A stretch of 64,000 nt of DNA from NCBI RefSeq assembly GCF_001305675.1, contig NZ_CP011853.1, positions 4,030,001 through 4,094,000 on the forward strand, read 5' to 3'. Shown one piece after another: positions 26,881 through 35,858 of this stretch; within the stretch, counting starts at the first letter, position 1; every line of letters starts with the position of its first letter. The position numbers were made by a program, and so were the translations under genes. This DNA comes from Gordonia phthalatica. Lineage in GTDB: Bacteria; Actinomycetota; Actinomycetes; Mycobacteriales; Mycobacteriaceae. Below the pieces are notes generated by a model, which searched no databases, was not told where the DNA came from, and saw only the letters and a program-made list of their open reading frames with translations.

Positions 26881-26896
26881 CGTTCTCCCGACCGGA

Positions 26897-27268
26897 TCAG
26901 CCGTGCGTACCGCGCCGCCGGTTGCTGACGGTGACATCCTTGAAGGTCTCGTACATCTCTTCCAGCGCCGCCCGCTGCGCGCGCGTGAGGTCGGGATCGC
27001 GGCGGATCGCCGCAATCACCTCGGGCTGCCCTTCGGGATCCGAGGTCCGCGTGGACTCGGCGAGCACGTCGGCCGACAGCTTGAGGTTCTCGGCGATCGC
27101 CTCCAGCACCCGCTCACTGGGCTCGCGCAGGTTGCGCTCGATCTGCGACAGGTAGGGGTTGGAGATGCCGACCATCTCGGCGAGTCTGCGCATCGGCATC
27201 GCCGCCATCTCGCGCTGGGTGCGGATGAGTTCGCCCAGCGTGAGCGGGCGCGGGTCGCCGTCGGTCAT
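26897..27268 (-). CDS. XRE-family regulator next to the phasin-like gene (Rv0474-like)
   Basis: A 123-residue cytoplasmic DNA-binding protein with a Cro/CI helix-turn-helix at about residues 12-65 (LGELIRTQREMAAMPMRRLA, then VSNPYLSQIERNLREPS). The C-terminal part is helical and charged. The layout resembles M. tuberculosis Rv0474, which lies beside hbhA, another helical surface or granule-type protein. By position this is the best candidate regulator of the phasin-like gene and perhaps of phaJ-phaC. ATG at 27268 is chosen; the upstream extension has no ribosome site. Confidence 0.82.
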   Translation of the reverse strand: MTDGDPRPLTLGELIRTQREMAAMPMRRLAEMVGISNPYLSQIERNLREPSERVLEAIAENLKLSADVLAESTRTSDPEGQPEVIAAIRRDPDLTRAQRAALEEMYETFKDVTVSNRRRGTHG

Positions 27269-27306
27269 GGTTCGATCGTAGCGAGCGCTCGTCCGACCGC
27301 TCCGGA

Positions 27307-27825
27307 CTACTCGCCCTCGATGCCCAGGTCGACGAGCAGCTCTTCCGCGATCCGCTCCAGGTCGGCGCGGATCGTGGCCGCATCCGCGGTCGGCGGCACC
27401 AACACGTCCATCTGCGCCTCGAAGAGCATGCCTCCGGCCATCGGAGCCTCTCGGGTGCCGGTCGTCATCTTCTCGATGGTCACGCCGCTCGCACTCAACG
27501 CGGCGGAGAGTTCGTGGACGATGCCGGCACGGTCGTTGCCGAGAACACCGATGGTCAGCGAGTGCCATTCGCCGTCGCGCGCAGCACCGTCGCCACCGCT
27601 GTGCACGGCCACCTCGAGCAGTCCGTCGAGCCCGGTGACAGCAGCGATGAGAGCCTCCGCGCGCTCGTCCGGCACCGCGACGACGACGATGCCCGCGAAC
27701 TTTCCGGCCAGTTGCGCAAGCTGACTGCGCTCCCAGTTCCCGCCGCCCGCCGCGACCGCGTCGGCCAACGCCGACACCAGGCCCGGACGGTCGTCACCGA
27801 TCACCGACAGCACCAGATTTCGCAT
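27307..27825 (-). CDS. Tandem ACT-domain protein (GcvR-like)
   Basis: A 172-residue cytoplasmic protein with two ACT domains, roughly residues 1-80 and 90-165. The first begins MRNLVLSVIGDDRPGLVSALAD and the second LTIGVLGNDRAGIVHELSAAL, each with the ligand-side DRPG/DRAG turn. ACT pairs of this kind bind amino acids and, in GcvR, modulate glycine-cleavage regulation. What it regulates here is unknown. It ends 38 bases before the XRE gene in the same direction and may be cotranscribed with it. Confidence 0.85.
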   Translation of the reverse strand: MRNLVLSVIGDDRPGLVSALADAVAAGGGNWERSQLAQLAGKFAGIVVVAVPDERAEALIAAVTGLDGLLEVAVHSGGDGAARDGEWHSLTIGVLGNDRAGIVHELSAALSASGVTIEKMTTGTREAPMAGGMLFEAQMDVLVPPTADAATIRADLERIAEELLVDLGIEGE

Positions 27826-27946
27826 GCCCGAAGCATATCGAGCGAGGGCGCGACGGTGGCGACACCGAGGATTCCGACCGCCCATTGACTCTGTAAATAT
27901 GAGCGTCACTATCAAATAATAGATTCTCTCACCTTAAGGGTCAGTC

Positions 27947-29515
27947 ATGGTTCGCACTTCACGCCCCTGGCTGTCGCTGGGCGTCCTCTCGGTCGTCATG
28001 CTGGTCATCGGCTTGGACATGATGGTGCTGATGGTGGCATTGCCCGAACTGGCACGCGACCTGAACGCCACCACCGGCGACCTGCAGTGGATCACGATGG
28101 TCTATCCGCTCGCGTTGGGCGCCTTGATGATTCCCCTCGGCGCGGTCGGCGACCGCATCGGTCGCGTGCGACTGCTGAGCTGGTCCCTGCTCGGGTTCGC
28201 TGCGGCCTCGGTGTTCTGCGCACTGAGTCCGACGGTGTCGTGGTTGATCGCCGGACGCATGCTCCTCGGCGTCGCCGCCGCTGCCATCACGCCGCTGTCG
28301 ATGGGCGTCCTCCCGAGCCTGTTCCCGGACCCGGACGAACGTCGGCGCGCGTTGGGGATCTGGATGGCGGCAGCGGCGGCAGGCGTGCCCATCGGCCCGA
28401 TCTTCGGCGGGTTGCTCCTGCAGCACTTCTGGTGGGGATCAGCGTTCCTGATCGGCGTCCCGTTCGCCGTCGTCGCCGCCGTCTCCGCACGCGTGCTGAT
28501 TCCCGAACCCCGGGAGTCGCTCGCCACCGGGCCGATCGATGTGGTCTCGGCCGTTGTTTCGACTGCGGCCTTCGGCGGCCTGGTCTATGCGTTCACCTCG
28601 GCGGGAGACGCCGGCTGGCTGTCGCCTCGATTCCTGATCGGCACGGTCGCAGCACTCGGCCTGCTCACCGCCCTGGTCCGGCGGATCCGCACGGCCGCGC
28701 ACCCGCTGTTCCGCCCGGAGCTCCTCGCGAGTCGCAGCTTCCTGCTCGGCACCGCCCTGGTGTCGGCGGCGATGCTGTTGCTCGGCGGCATCACGTTTCA
28801 GTACAGCCAGTTGTTCGCGGTCGCCTTCGACGCCGACTCCCTCGGCGTCGGCCTGCGGCTGCTTCCGGTGATCGGCGGGCTGATCGTCGGCACCCGCCTC
28901 GTGGAACCGGTCGCCTCCCGGCTCGGACAGCGCGCAGCGGGCCTCGCATCGGGCCTGCTGATCGGGGTGGGTGCGTTGCTGCAGGCACTGCTGACCACCG
29001 GCGGATACGGAGTCTTCGCCGCGGTGATGGTTTTGACCGGAGTCGGCATGGGTGGACTGATTCCGTTGTCGATGGACCTGGCCGTCGGCGAAGTGGTGGG
29101 CGCCGACGCGGGTTCCGGCTCGGCCGTGCTGCAGTCTCTGCGGCAGATCGGCACCGCACTCGGCGTCGCGATCATCGGGTCGGTGAGCTCCGTGGCGTAC
29201 CAGACCGGGATCGACGGCCTCCGTCTCAGCGCCCTGCCGCACGGGGTCGCGGACGCGGTCCGCGACAACGGTGTCGCCGGGGTGGCCGCCGCCCAGTCCG
29301 GTGCACCCGATCTGGTCGAACCGATCACCTCGGCGTTCCTCCGCGGCGTGTCCGCGGCCGGATGGGTCGGCGTCGGCATCGGATGCGGGTTGACGCTGCT
29401 CTGTCTGCTGCTTCCGGCACAATCGGGCCATGGACGAAGCGAATCCAACGACGACGGAGCAACCGATGGGATTGCGGGAGCGCAAGAAGCTCGCGACCCG
29501 GGTCGCCCTGCGTAA
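27947..29515 (+). CDS. DHA2-family (EmrB/QacA-like) MFS efflux transporter
   Basis: A 522-residue transporter with 14 predicted membrane segments. Early motifs are LDMMVLMVALPELARDL (segment 1) and LQWITMVYPLALGALMIPLGAVGDRIGR (motif A loop), both typical of the 14-segment drug:H+ antiporters. The start has AAGG upstream. The last 50 bases overlap the following TetR gene, a common arrangement for a self-regulated efflux pump. The substrate cannot be predicted. Confidence 0.88.
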   Translation: MVRTSRPWLSLGVLSVVMLVIGLDMMVLMVALPELARDLNATTGDLQWITMVYPLALGALMIPLGAVGDRIGRVRLLSWSLLGFAAASVFCALSPTVSWLIAGRMLLGVAAAAITPLSMGVLPSLFPDPDERRRALGIWMAAAAAGVPIGPIFGGLLLQHFWWGSAFLIGVPFAVVAAVSARVLIPEPRESLATGPIDVVSAVVSTAAFGGLVYAFTSAGDAGWLSPRFLIGTVAALGLLTALVRRIRTAAHPLFRPELLASRSFLLGTALVSAAMLLLGGITFQYSQLFAVAFDADSLGVGLRLLPVIGGLIVGTRLVEPVASRLGQRAAGLASGLLIGVGALLQALLTTGGYGVFAAVMVLTGVGMGGLIPLSMDLAVGEVVGADAGSGSAVLQSLRQIGTALGVAIIGSVSSVAYQTGIDGLRLSALPHGVADAVRDNGVAGVAAAQSGAPDLVEPITSAFLRGVSAAGWVGVGIGCGLTLLCLLLPAQSGHGRSESNDDGATDGIAGAQEARDPGRPA

Positions 29516-30050
29516 GGCGGCGTTCGACCTCTTCGCCGAACACGGATACGACGCCACGACCACCTCACAGATCGCGGCGGCCGCCGACGTCTCCCCCGCG
29601 ACCTTCTTCCGGTACTTCGCGACCAAGGAGGCGTTGATCCTCGAGGACGATTACGACCCGCTGTTCCTTGCCGACACCGAACCGATCGATCCGTCGGGCA
29701 ACGTTCCCGCGCAGATCCTGCGTCGCGCCGCCGACCTCTTCGACTCACTCGACGAGCCCACGCGGAGCACCGAGACCGAGCGCGCGCGACTCGTCTACTC
29801 CTCCCCCGGGCTGCGCGCCGCGCAGGTGACCTACCAGGAGAAGATGCTCGCGGCATTCGTCGAGTCGGTCACCCGACGGGCGACGGGTCCGGTCGACACC
29901 GCGGCCCTGGAGGCCGCCGTCGGAGCGACCTTCGGTGCCGTGATGACCTTCGCCGGCAGCCCGTCCGGACGCTGGCAGCTGGATTCGGCGGCGTTGCGCC
30001 GTGTCGCAGATCTCTTCGAAGCGGGACTCCGGGTGGATCGGCCGGCGTGA
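29466..30050 (+). CDS. TetR-family regulator of the adjacent efflux pump
   Basis: A 194-residue regulator beginning MGLRERKKLATRVALRKAAF, with a helix-turn-helix near residues 30-50 (TTTSQIAAAADVSPATFFRYF). The start is set at ATG 29466 because GGAG lies six bases before it; an upstream in-frame ATG at 29430 lacks a ribosome site. It overlaps the DHA2 transporter by 50 bases and should control it. Confidence 0.87.
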   Translation: MGLRERKKLATRVALRKAAFDLFAEHGYDATTTSQIAAAADVSPATFFRYFATKEALILEDDYDPLFLADTEPIDPSGNVPAQILRRAADLFDSLDEPTRSTETERARLVYSSPGLRAAQVTYQEKMLAAFVESVTRRATGPVDTAALEAAVGATFGAVMTFAGSPSGRWQLDSAALRRVADLFEAGLRVDRPA

Positions 30051-30064
30051 GCACCCGAAAGCAC

Positions 30065-30111
30065 TTCTGCCGTTGATCGGGCCCCGCTGCGGGGCCCGAT
30101 CAACGGCAGAA
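30065..30111. terminator. Long hairpin between convergent tetR and SDR genes
   Basis: Perfect 21-bp stem with a 5-base loop, TTCTGCCGTTGATC at the outer edge. The inner 30 bases are identical to those at 5421-5450. Confidence 0.85.
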
Positions 30112-30135
30112 GATCAGATCGTCGAGAGTCCGGTG

Positions 30136-30912
30136 CTACTTCGGAGGCATCCGGATGCCGCCGTCGACGCGGACGACCTCGGCGTTCATGTACGAGTTGG
30201 TGATCAGCTCCTCGACCATCGAGGCGAGTTCGTCGGGCACGCCGAGACGCTTCGGGAAGAGGACGTTGGAGCCGAGGTTGGCCTTGAACGCGTCGGATTC
30301 GGGACCGGAGCCGTAGATCGGGGTGTCGATCAGGCCGGGGGCGATGCAGTTGACGCGCACGCCGACGGCCGAGAGATCGCGGGCCACCGGGAGGGTCATG
30401 CCGACGACGCCGCCCTTCGACGACGAGTAGGCGGCCTGACCGATCTGGCCGTCGAACGCGGCGACGGACGCCAGGTTGACGATGGCACCGCGCTCGCCGT
30501 TCTCGTTCGGCTCGTTGCGGCTCATGGCGGTGGCGGACAGGCGGACGCTGTCGAAGGTGCCGATCAGGTTGATCGCGATGACCTTCTTGTACAGGTCCAG
30601 GTTGTGCGCGGAGGCGAACTCGCCGTCCTTGCCGATGGTGCGCTGCGCCCAGCCGATGCCGGCGGAGTTGACGACTGCCTTCAGCGGGCCGAGTTCGACG
30701 GCCTTGTTGACGGCGGCCTCGATCTGCGCGGTGTCGGTGACGTCGACGGCAACGAAGGCGCCGCCGATCTCCTTGGCGAGCGCCTCGCCGTCTTCGGCCT
30801 TGAGGTCGGCGATGACGACCTTGGCGCCTCGTGCGGCGAGTCGGCGAGCCGAGGCCGCACCGATGCCCGACGCGCCGCCGGTCACGATTGCACTTGCTCC
30901 ATTGATATCCAT
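30136..30912 (-). CDS. Short-chain dehydrogenase, 3-hydroxyacyl-CoA dehydrogenase (HSD10-like)
   Basis: NAD-dependent oxidation of a 3-hydroxyacyl-CoA or related alcohol. The 258-residue protein shows the Rossmann turn TGGASGIG, the NSAG motif (VVNSAGIG), the catalytic serine in LASVAAFDG and the YSSSK catalytic pair. The tail KRLGVPDELASMVEELI is typical of the HSD17B10-like branch, which acts on short branched acyl-CoA. ATG at 30912 is chosen from the family N-terminus (MDINGASAIVTGG). It stands alone, convergent with the TetR gene. Confidence 0.85.
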   Translation of the reverse strand: MDINGASAIVTGGASGIGAASARRLAARGAKVVIADLKAEDGEALAKEIGGAFVAVDVTDTAQIEAAVNKAVELGPLKAVVNSAGIGWAQRTIGKDGEFASAHNLDLYKKVIAINLIGTFDSVRLSATAMSRNEPNENGERGAIVNLASVAAFDGQIGQAAYSSSKGGVVGMTLPVARDLSAVGVRVNCIAPGLIDTPIYGSGPESDAFKANLGSNVLFPKRLGVPDELASMVEELITNSYMNAEVVRVDGGIRMPPK

Positions 30913-30990
30913 GCTGCGGAGCTTATCGTCCCGTGACCGAGCGCACATGTCCGGGGCTGGAACATGTTCCAGTTTCGCCGGCGGCAGCCG

Positions 30991-31068
30991 GTCAGCGGCA
31001 GCGCACGATCGGCCCCGTCAGCGGCAGCGGACAATCGGTTCCGTCAGCGGCAGCGGACAATCGGTTCC
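30991..31068 (-). repeat. 26-bp tandem repeat (3 copies) of the vanW-family gene's 3' end
   Basis: Three units at 30991, 31017 and 31043. The last covers the final eight codons of the vanW-family gene with its stop; the others lie beyond the stop. Two units are identical and the outermost has diverged at several bases. The period of 26 is not a multiple of three, so the copies are out of frame with the gene. Confidence 0.92.
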
Positions 31069-32732
31069 GGCGCGTAGCGAACGGTCCGCGTGTGCCTGCT
31101 GATCTCGGCGCCGGTCTTGAGGCTGCGGATGATCCGTGTGTTGGACGCGGTGAAGCCGGGGATTCCGCTGGCCGGCACGCAGTCGTCGCCCGCAGGGACG
31201 TCGATGGTGGTCGGCGACGTCGGATCGGTGCGGGGGCCGGTGATGGACTCCACCTCGACCGTCTTGGTGCTCCACATCCGGACGGTGATGTCCGACGGGC
31301 TCCACGACGTGTCGATGACGATGCCGTACGGGGTGTTGTTGGTGAACTGGAGGTCGATCAGCCCCTCGAACACCGTCGCCTCGCGCGCCTCCGGGTAGCG
31401 GGAGATGTAGTACGCGTGCTCGGTGTGGCCGGCGTCCTCCAGCCCGGCGAAGTAGGCCGCGTTGTAAAGGGTGGTGGCGAACTGCGAGATGCCGCCGCCG
31501 ACGGCCTTCGACGGCCGCCCGTGGTCGATGATCCCGGACTCGACGTAGCCCTGCGCGGTTCCACGGGTGCCGGTGTAGCCGTTGAGGGAGAAGGTCTCGC
31601 CCGGCAGCACGACGGCGCCGTTGACCTCCTGTGCGACCAGTCGAATGTTCTCACCGGACGGCCCGCTGAAACCACCGGTGGTGAACTCGGAGACCACCTC
31701 CTTGACCCCGAGTTTGCGGGCACCCTTGGTGTCGAGCTTCGGCTTGGTGATCTTGTAGGTCACCTTGGCCTCGCGCTTGTCGGGTTCGATGGACAGCGCA
31801 CCGATGGTGTCGGCCGTGCGCCGCCAGTCCACCTTGGCTCCGTCGGTCGACGGCACCACGGACGGGGCACCGCCGCTGAGACTGAAGGTCGCGTCCACCG
31901 GTGCGGACTCGGTGGAGGCGGCGCGCTCGCCGAGGACCTTCTTGGCGTTCTTCGACGTCACATGCGGAGCCAGTCCGCCGCGTCCGTCGGGCACGAAGGT
32001 GACGAGCGACCCCACCTCGCGCGGGGTCAGGGTGAGTTTCTCTCCGCGGCCGGCCAGCACGATGTTCGACGCGGTCACGTTCTTCGCGGGCCCGTCGAGC
32101 GCGGCCTGCACCGTCTGCGCGGAGACCGTCGGCGAGAAGGGCTCCATCGCCAAATCGACGGTGTGTCCGCTGAGCCAGTGCTCGGTGAGGGAGGTCTTGG
32201 CCGCGGCGCGGTCGATGCGCATGCCCTGCGACGGGAAGTCGCCGACGGCGCGGACGCCGTCGAAGTGGACGCCGCCCTCGACGGCCGCCTTCTCGAGTTC
32301 GCCCTTGTGCTTGTCGAGTTCCTCGTTGAATTTGGCGTCGTCGATGTTCACCACCGGCGAGACCGAGTGCGAGACGCCGATCATGCCGAGGAACCGGTCC
32401 CACGGATTCTTCGGCTGGTCCATGAGCCGCTGGAGGGTGGCCTCGACGTCGAACCCGGCACCGAGCGCGGCGGGGTCGAGCTTCGCCGATCCCGACTCGG
32501 TCCGGACGGAGATCGGACCGTGCGACGCGGTGGTCAGCTTCACCAGGACGGCGCGGGCATCGGCTGCGTCGAGGTCGCCGACGTCGAACTCGGCGATCTG
32601 CGCGCCGCGCGCGGTGTGCCCGTGAGTGACGATCGCATCGACACCGAAGGCGATGCCGACCAGCAGGAGTCCGCCGATCAGTCCACGCACAATCCACCTG
32701 CGGCGGCCGGGGGTGTCAGCGGAAGAAGTCAC
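31044..32732 (-). CDS. VanW-family protein, membrane-anchored cell-wall factor
   Basis: A 562-residue protein with one N-terminal membrane segment (residues 15-35) and a large extracytoplasmic part. Residues about 50-330 form repeated alpha/beta units of the peptidoglycan-binding-like type; residues 370-490 are the VanW domain, with GETFSLNGYTG, VGGGISQFATTLYNAA and FTNNTPYGIVI. VanW proteins are linked to cell-wall and glycopeptide response but their biochemistry is unknown. The start is GTG at 32732. The 3' end lies in a tandem repeat, and the last residues (EPIVRCR) are in the repeat unit. Confidence 0.85.
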   Translation of the reverse strand: MTSSADTPGRRRWIVRGLIGGLLLVGIAFGVDAIVTHGHTARGAQIAEFDVGDLDAADARAVLVKLTTASHGPISVRTESGSAKLDPAALGAGFDVEATLQRLMDQPKNPWDRFLGMIGVSHSVSPVVNIDDAKFNEELDKHKGELEKAAVEGGVHFDGVRAVGDFPSQGMRIDRAAAKTSLTEHWLSGHTVDLAMEPFSPTVSAQTVQAALDGPAKNVTASNIVLAGRGEKLTLTPREVGSLVTFVPDGRGGLAPHVTSKNAKKVLGERAASTESAPVDATFSLSGGAPSVVPSTDGAKVDWRRTADTIGALSIEPDKREAKVTYKITKPKLDTKGARKLGVKEVVSEFTTGGFSGPSGENIRLVAQEVNGAVVLPGETFSLNGYTGTRGTAQGYVESGIIDHGRPSKAVGGGISQFATTLYNAAYFAGLEDAGHTEHAYYISRYPEAREATVFEGLIDLQFTNNTPYGIVIDTSWSPSDITVRMWSTKTVEVESITGPRTDPTSPTTIDVPAGDDCVPASGIPGFTASNTRIIRSLKTGAEISRHTRTVRYAPEPIVRCR

Positions 32733-32761
32733 AACGGTTGGATCGTATCCCTAAAACAGGA

Positions 32762-32806
32762 CTCCGGCTGAACCGCCGGGTCGGGGGTCTGGCGGTTCAG
32801 CCGGAG
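32762..32806. terminator. Strong hairpin between fadA2 and the vanW-family gene
   Basis: Perfect 16-bp stem (CTCCGGCTGAACCGCC and complement) with a 13-base loop, 30 bases upstream of the vanW-family start. It can end transcription coming from fadA2 and insulate the next gene. Confidence 0.75.
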
Positions 32807-32887
32807 CTATCACCTATATAGCTCGGACGTTCTCGATCGTTACACGTCGACGAAAAGTTTTTGGTTCGCCGCTGAGATCGATCGGAA

Positions 32888-32929
32888 AGGCCCCGGTCAG
32901 CGGGAGATGAATCCCACCGACCGGGGCCT
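32888..32929 (-). terminator. Terminator of fadA2
   Basis: AGGCCCCGGTC pairs with GACCGGGGCCT; a second GGGA/TCCC pair lies inside. It begins 25 bases after the fadA2 stop. Confidence 0.75.
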
Positions 32930-32953
32930 GCCCGGAAGATCCGATCGCTACGA

Positions 32954-34261
32954 TCAGCCCTCGACGATCGCGGTGACGCCCTGGCCGCCCGCGGCGCAGA
33001 TAGATACCAGCGCACGACCGCCGCCGTTGGCGTTGATCTGCTTGGCCGCCTGCGCGATGATGCGACCGCCGGTGGCGGCGAACGGATGGCCCGCGGCCAG
33101 CGACGAGCCGTTGACGTTCAGCTTGCTGCGGTCGATGGAGCCGAGTGCCTTCTTGAGGCCGAGACGCTCGGTGCAGTACTCCTCGGACTCCCACGCCTGC
33201 ATGTGGCAGAGGACGACGGAGGCGAAGGCCTCGTGGATCTCGTAGAAGTCGAAGTCCTGCAGGGTGAGGCCGTTGCGCTCCAGCAGGCGCGGGACGGCGT
33301 AGGTCGGCGCCATCAGGAGGCCGTCGGGGCCGTTGACGTAGTCGACGGCGGCGGTCTCGGTATCGACCAGGTAGGCCTGGACCGGGAGGTTCTTCTCGGC
33401 GGCCCACTCGTCGGTCGAGAGCAGCACGGTGGACGCGCCGTCGCTCAGCGGTGTGGAGTTGCCCGCGGTCATGGTGGCGTCGCCCAGGTCCACGCCGAAC
33501 ACCGGCTTCAGGGTCGACAGCTTCTCGACGGTGGAGCCCGGGCGAAGGTTCTCGTCGCGGGTCAGACCCATGAACGGGGTAATGAGGTCGTCGAAGAAGC
33601 CGCGGTCGTAGGCGGCGGCCATCTTGTTGTGGCTGGCGGCGGCGAGTTCGTCCTGCTCGGCGCGGCCGATGCCGAACTCTTTGGCGGTGATGGCGGCGTG
33701 ATCGCCCATCGACAGGCCGGTGCGAGGCTCGCCGTTGCGCGGGATCTCGATGCCGAGCTTGGTGGCGAGGCCGAGGGCCGCCTTGATCTGGTCGGCGGTG
33801 CTCTTGGCTCGGTTCACCTCGAGCATCTGGCGGCGCATGCCCTCCGAGACGCCGATCGGGGCGTCGGAGGTGGTGTCGACGCCGCCGCCGACGGCGACGT
33901 CGTAGCGGCCGCTCGCGATGCCGTCGGAGACGATCTGGATGGCCTGCAGGCCGGTGCCGCACGCCTGCTGGACGTCGAGGCCCGGGGTGTAGTGGGACAG
34001 CGACGAGCCGAGGACGCACTCGCGGATCAGGTTGAAGTCGCGCGAGTGCTTGAGGACGGCACCGCCTGCGACCATGCCGAGGCGCTCACCCTGCAGGTTG
34101 AATCGGCTGACGAGTCCCTGGAGTGCGGAGGTGAACATCTCCTGGTTGCTGGCCGTCGCATAGGCGCGGTCCTGTCGGGCGAAGGGGATGCGGTTGCCGC
34201 CGAGGATGGCGACCGGGCGCTGCTGGCGGGTTTCCGGCTTGCGGGGGGTGTACGAGGCCAC
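32954..34261 (-). CDS. fadA2: Acetyl-CoA acyltransferase (thiolase) FadA2
   Basis: Thiolytic cleavage or condensation of 3-ketoacyl-CoA in fatty-acid metabolism. The 435-residue thiolase has the nucleophilic cysteine in QQACGTGLQA, then the HEAFA, GHPFAATGGR and CAAGGQG active-site motifs. GTG at 34261 is preferred because AGGAG lies eight bases upstream; a GTG at 34270 overlaps that ribosome site. N-terminal GGNRIPFARQD and LKHSRDFN match FadA2 as I recall it. Divergent from fabG4 with a shared operator. Confidence 0.93.
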   Translation of the reverse strand: MASYTPRKPETRQQRPVAILGGNRIPFARQDRAYATASNQEMFTSALQGLVSRFNLQGERLGMVAGGAVLKHSRDFNLIRECVLGSSLSHYTPGLDVQQACGTGLQAIQIVSDGIASGRYDVAVGGGVDTTSDAPIGVSEGMRRQMLEVNRAKSTADQIKAALGLATKLGIEIPRNGEPRTGLSMGDHAAITAKEFGIGRAEQDELAAASHNKMAAAYDRGFFDDLITPFMGLTRDENLRPGSTVEKLSTLKPVFGVDLGDATMTAGNSTPLSDGASTVLLSTDEWAAEKNLPVQAYLVDTETAAVDYVNGPDGLLMAPTYAVPRLLERNGLTLQDFDFYEIHEAFASVVLCHMQAWESEEYCTERLGLKKALGSIDRSKLNVNGSSLAAGHPFAATGGRIIAQAAKQINANGGGRALVSICAAGGQGVTAIVEG

Positions 34262-34321
34262 GAAGCTCACTCCTCAAATGGGGTTCTCTGGACGTCGAAC
34301 GAGGTCGACCTTGTGAGTATT

Positions 34322-34337
34322 CTTACTCCCGAGTAAG
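34322..34337. promoter_or_regulatory. Operator dyad between fadA2 and fabG4
   Basis: Perfect palindrome CTTACTC-CC-GAGTAAG, core TTAC-N6-GTAA. It lies in the divergent promoter region, about 60 bases from the fadA2 start and 150 from fabG4, so one regulator could control both directions. Confidence 0.7.
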
Positions 34338-34483
34338 TTCGTTGTCGACTCCTGAACGTGCGGGACATGTCACAGCCGTCGCGACTACTGCTTCCCCGCA
34401 GCACCCGAATAGGGTCGTCGGCAGAGAAGGTTCTCGCAGTTTCAGGGCACCGGATTCGTTCACAGACTTCTAAGGAGATCGTC

Positions 34484-35845
34484 GTGGCAGGCAACACCGA
34501 CCTGTATTCGTCCATCGTCAACAGCGGCCCGGGTGCGTTCATCGCAGCTCGCGTCGGCCTCCCGCAGCCGCCCACCCTGCGCCGCTACTCGGCGTCGCAG
34601 CCGGCCCTCGCCGGCCCCGTCCTGCTCGGCGGCTCCGGTCGCCTGGTGGAGCCGGTGCGCGAGATCCTGACCGCCGGGGAAGACTACACGCTCGTCGAGA
34701 ACAACACCGATGGCCGCAGCGCCGACAAGCTCGGCGCCGTCGTCTTCGACGCGACCGGCATCACCAAGCCCGCCGAGCTGGAGCAGCTCTTCGAGTTCTT
34801 CACTCCGACCATGCGTTCAGCCGGCAACTCGGCGCGCTTCGTCGTCCTCGGCACCACGCCCGAGCTGACCGAGGCCGCCGACGAGCACGTCGCACAGCGC
34901 GCCCTGGAGGGCTTCACCCGGTCGCTGGGCAAGGAGCTCCGCAACGGTGCCACCGCACAGCTGGTCTACGTCTCGCCGGAGGCGAAGACGGGCGTCTCCG
35001 GCCTCGAGTCGACGCTGCGCTTCCTGCTGTCGGCGAAGTCGACCTACGTCGACGCCCAAGTGATTCGCGTCGGTGACGCCGAGGCCGCCTCCGTCGAGAG
35101 CTGGGACAAGCCGCTCGCAGGCAAGGTCGCCCTGGTCACCGGTGCCGCCCGCGGCATCGGCGCCACCATCGCCGAGGTCCTGGCGCGCGACGGCGCCCAC
35201 GTCATCGCCGCCGACATCCCGGCTGCGGGCGAGGCCCTGAGCGAGACCGCGAACAAGGTGGGCGGAACCGCGCTGCCCCTCGACGTGACGGCGGCGGACG
35301 CCGGCGAGAAGATCGCCGAGCACGTCTTGGAGCGCCACGGTGGCCTGGACATCATCGTCAACAACGCGGGCATCACCCGCGACAAGCTGCTCGCCAACAT
35401 GGATGCGGGTCGCTGGAACTCGGTCATCAGCGTCAACCTGATCGCACCGCAGACCCTGGTCAACGAACTCGTCGAGCGCAAGGCGCTCCGTGCGGGCGGC
35501 GCCGTCGTCGACGTCTCGTCGATCGCGGGCATCGCGGGCAACCGCGGTCAGACCAACTACGGCGCCTCGAAGGCCGGCGTCATCGGCTTGGTCGACACCT
35601 ACGCGCCGATCCTCGCCAAGGAGGGCATCACCATCAACGCGGTGGCGCCGGGCTTCATCGAGACCGCGATGACCGCCGCCATCCCGCTCGCCACCCGCGA
35701 GGTCGGCCGTCGCATGAACTCGCTGCAGCAGGGCGGCCAGACCGTCGACGTCGCCGAGACCGTCGCGTACTTCGCCAACCCGGCGAGCAATGCGGTCACC
35801 GGCAACGTGGTCCGCGTCTGCGGCCAGAGCCTGCTCGGCGCCTGA
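34484..35845 (+). CDS. fabG4: High-molecular-weight 3-oxoacyl reductase FabG4
   Basis: NADH-dependent reduction of 3-oxoacyl thioesters. The 453-residue protein has the two-domain layout of FabG4: a flavodoxin-like N-terminal half (about 1-210) and a catalytic SDR domain with VTGAARGIGATIAE, the NNAG motif (VNNAGITRD), serine in VSSIAGIAG and YGASK. GTG at 34484 follows AAGGAG by six bases and gives the same length as the M. tuberculosis protein. It leads an operon with htdX 13 bases downstream. Confidence 0.94.
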   Translation: MAGNTDLYSSIVNSGPGAFIAARVGLPQPPTLRRYSASQPALAGPVLLGGSGRLVEPVREILTAGEDYTLVENNTDGRSADKLGAVVFDATGITKPAELEQLFEFFTPTMRSAGNSARFVVLGTTPELTEAADEHVAQRALEGFTRSLGKELRNGATAQLVYVSPEAKTGVSGLESTLRFLLSAKSTYVDAQVIRVGDAEAASVESWDKPLAGKVALVTGAARGIGATIAEVLARDGAHVIAADIPAAGEALSETANKVGGTALPLDVTAADAGEKIAEHVLERHGGLDIIVNNAGITRDKLLANMDAGRWNSVISVNLIAPQTLVNELVERKALRAGGAVVDVSSIAGIAGNRGQTNYGASKAGVIGLVDTYAPILAKEGITINAVAPGFIETAMTAAIPLATREVGRRMNSLQQGGQTVDVAETVAYFANPASNAVTGNVVRVCGQSLLGA

Positions 35846-35858
35846 GTCGGGTTCCGCG

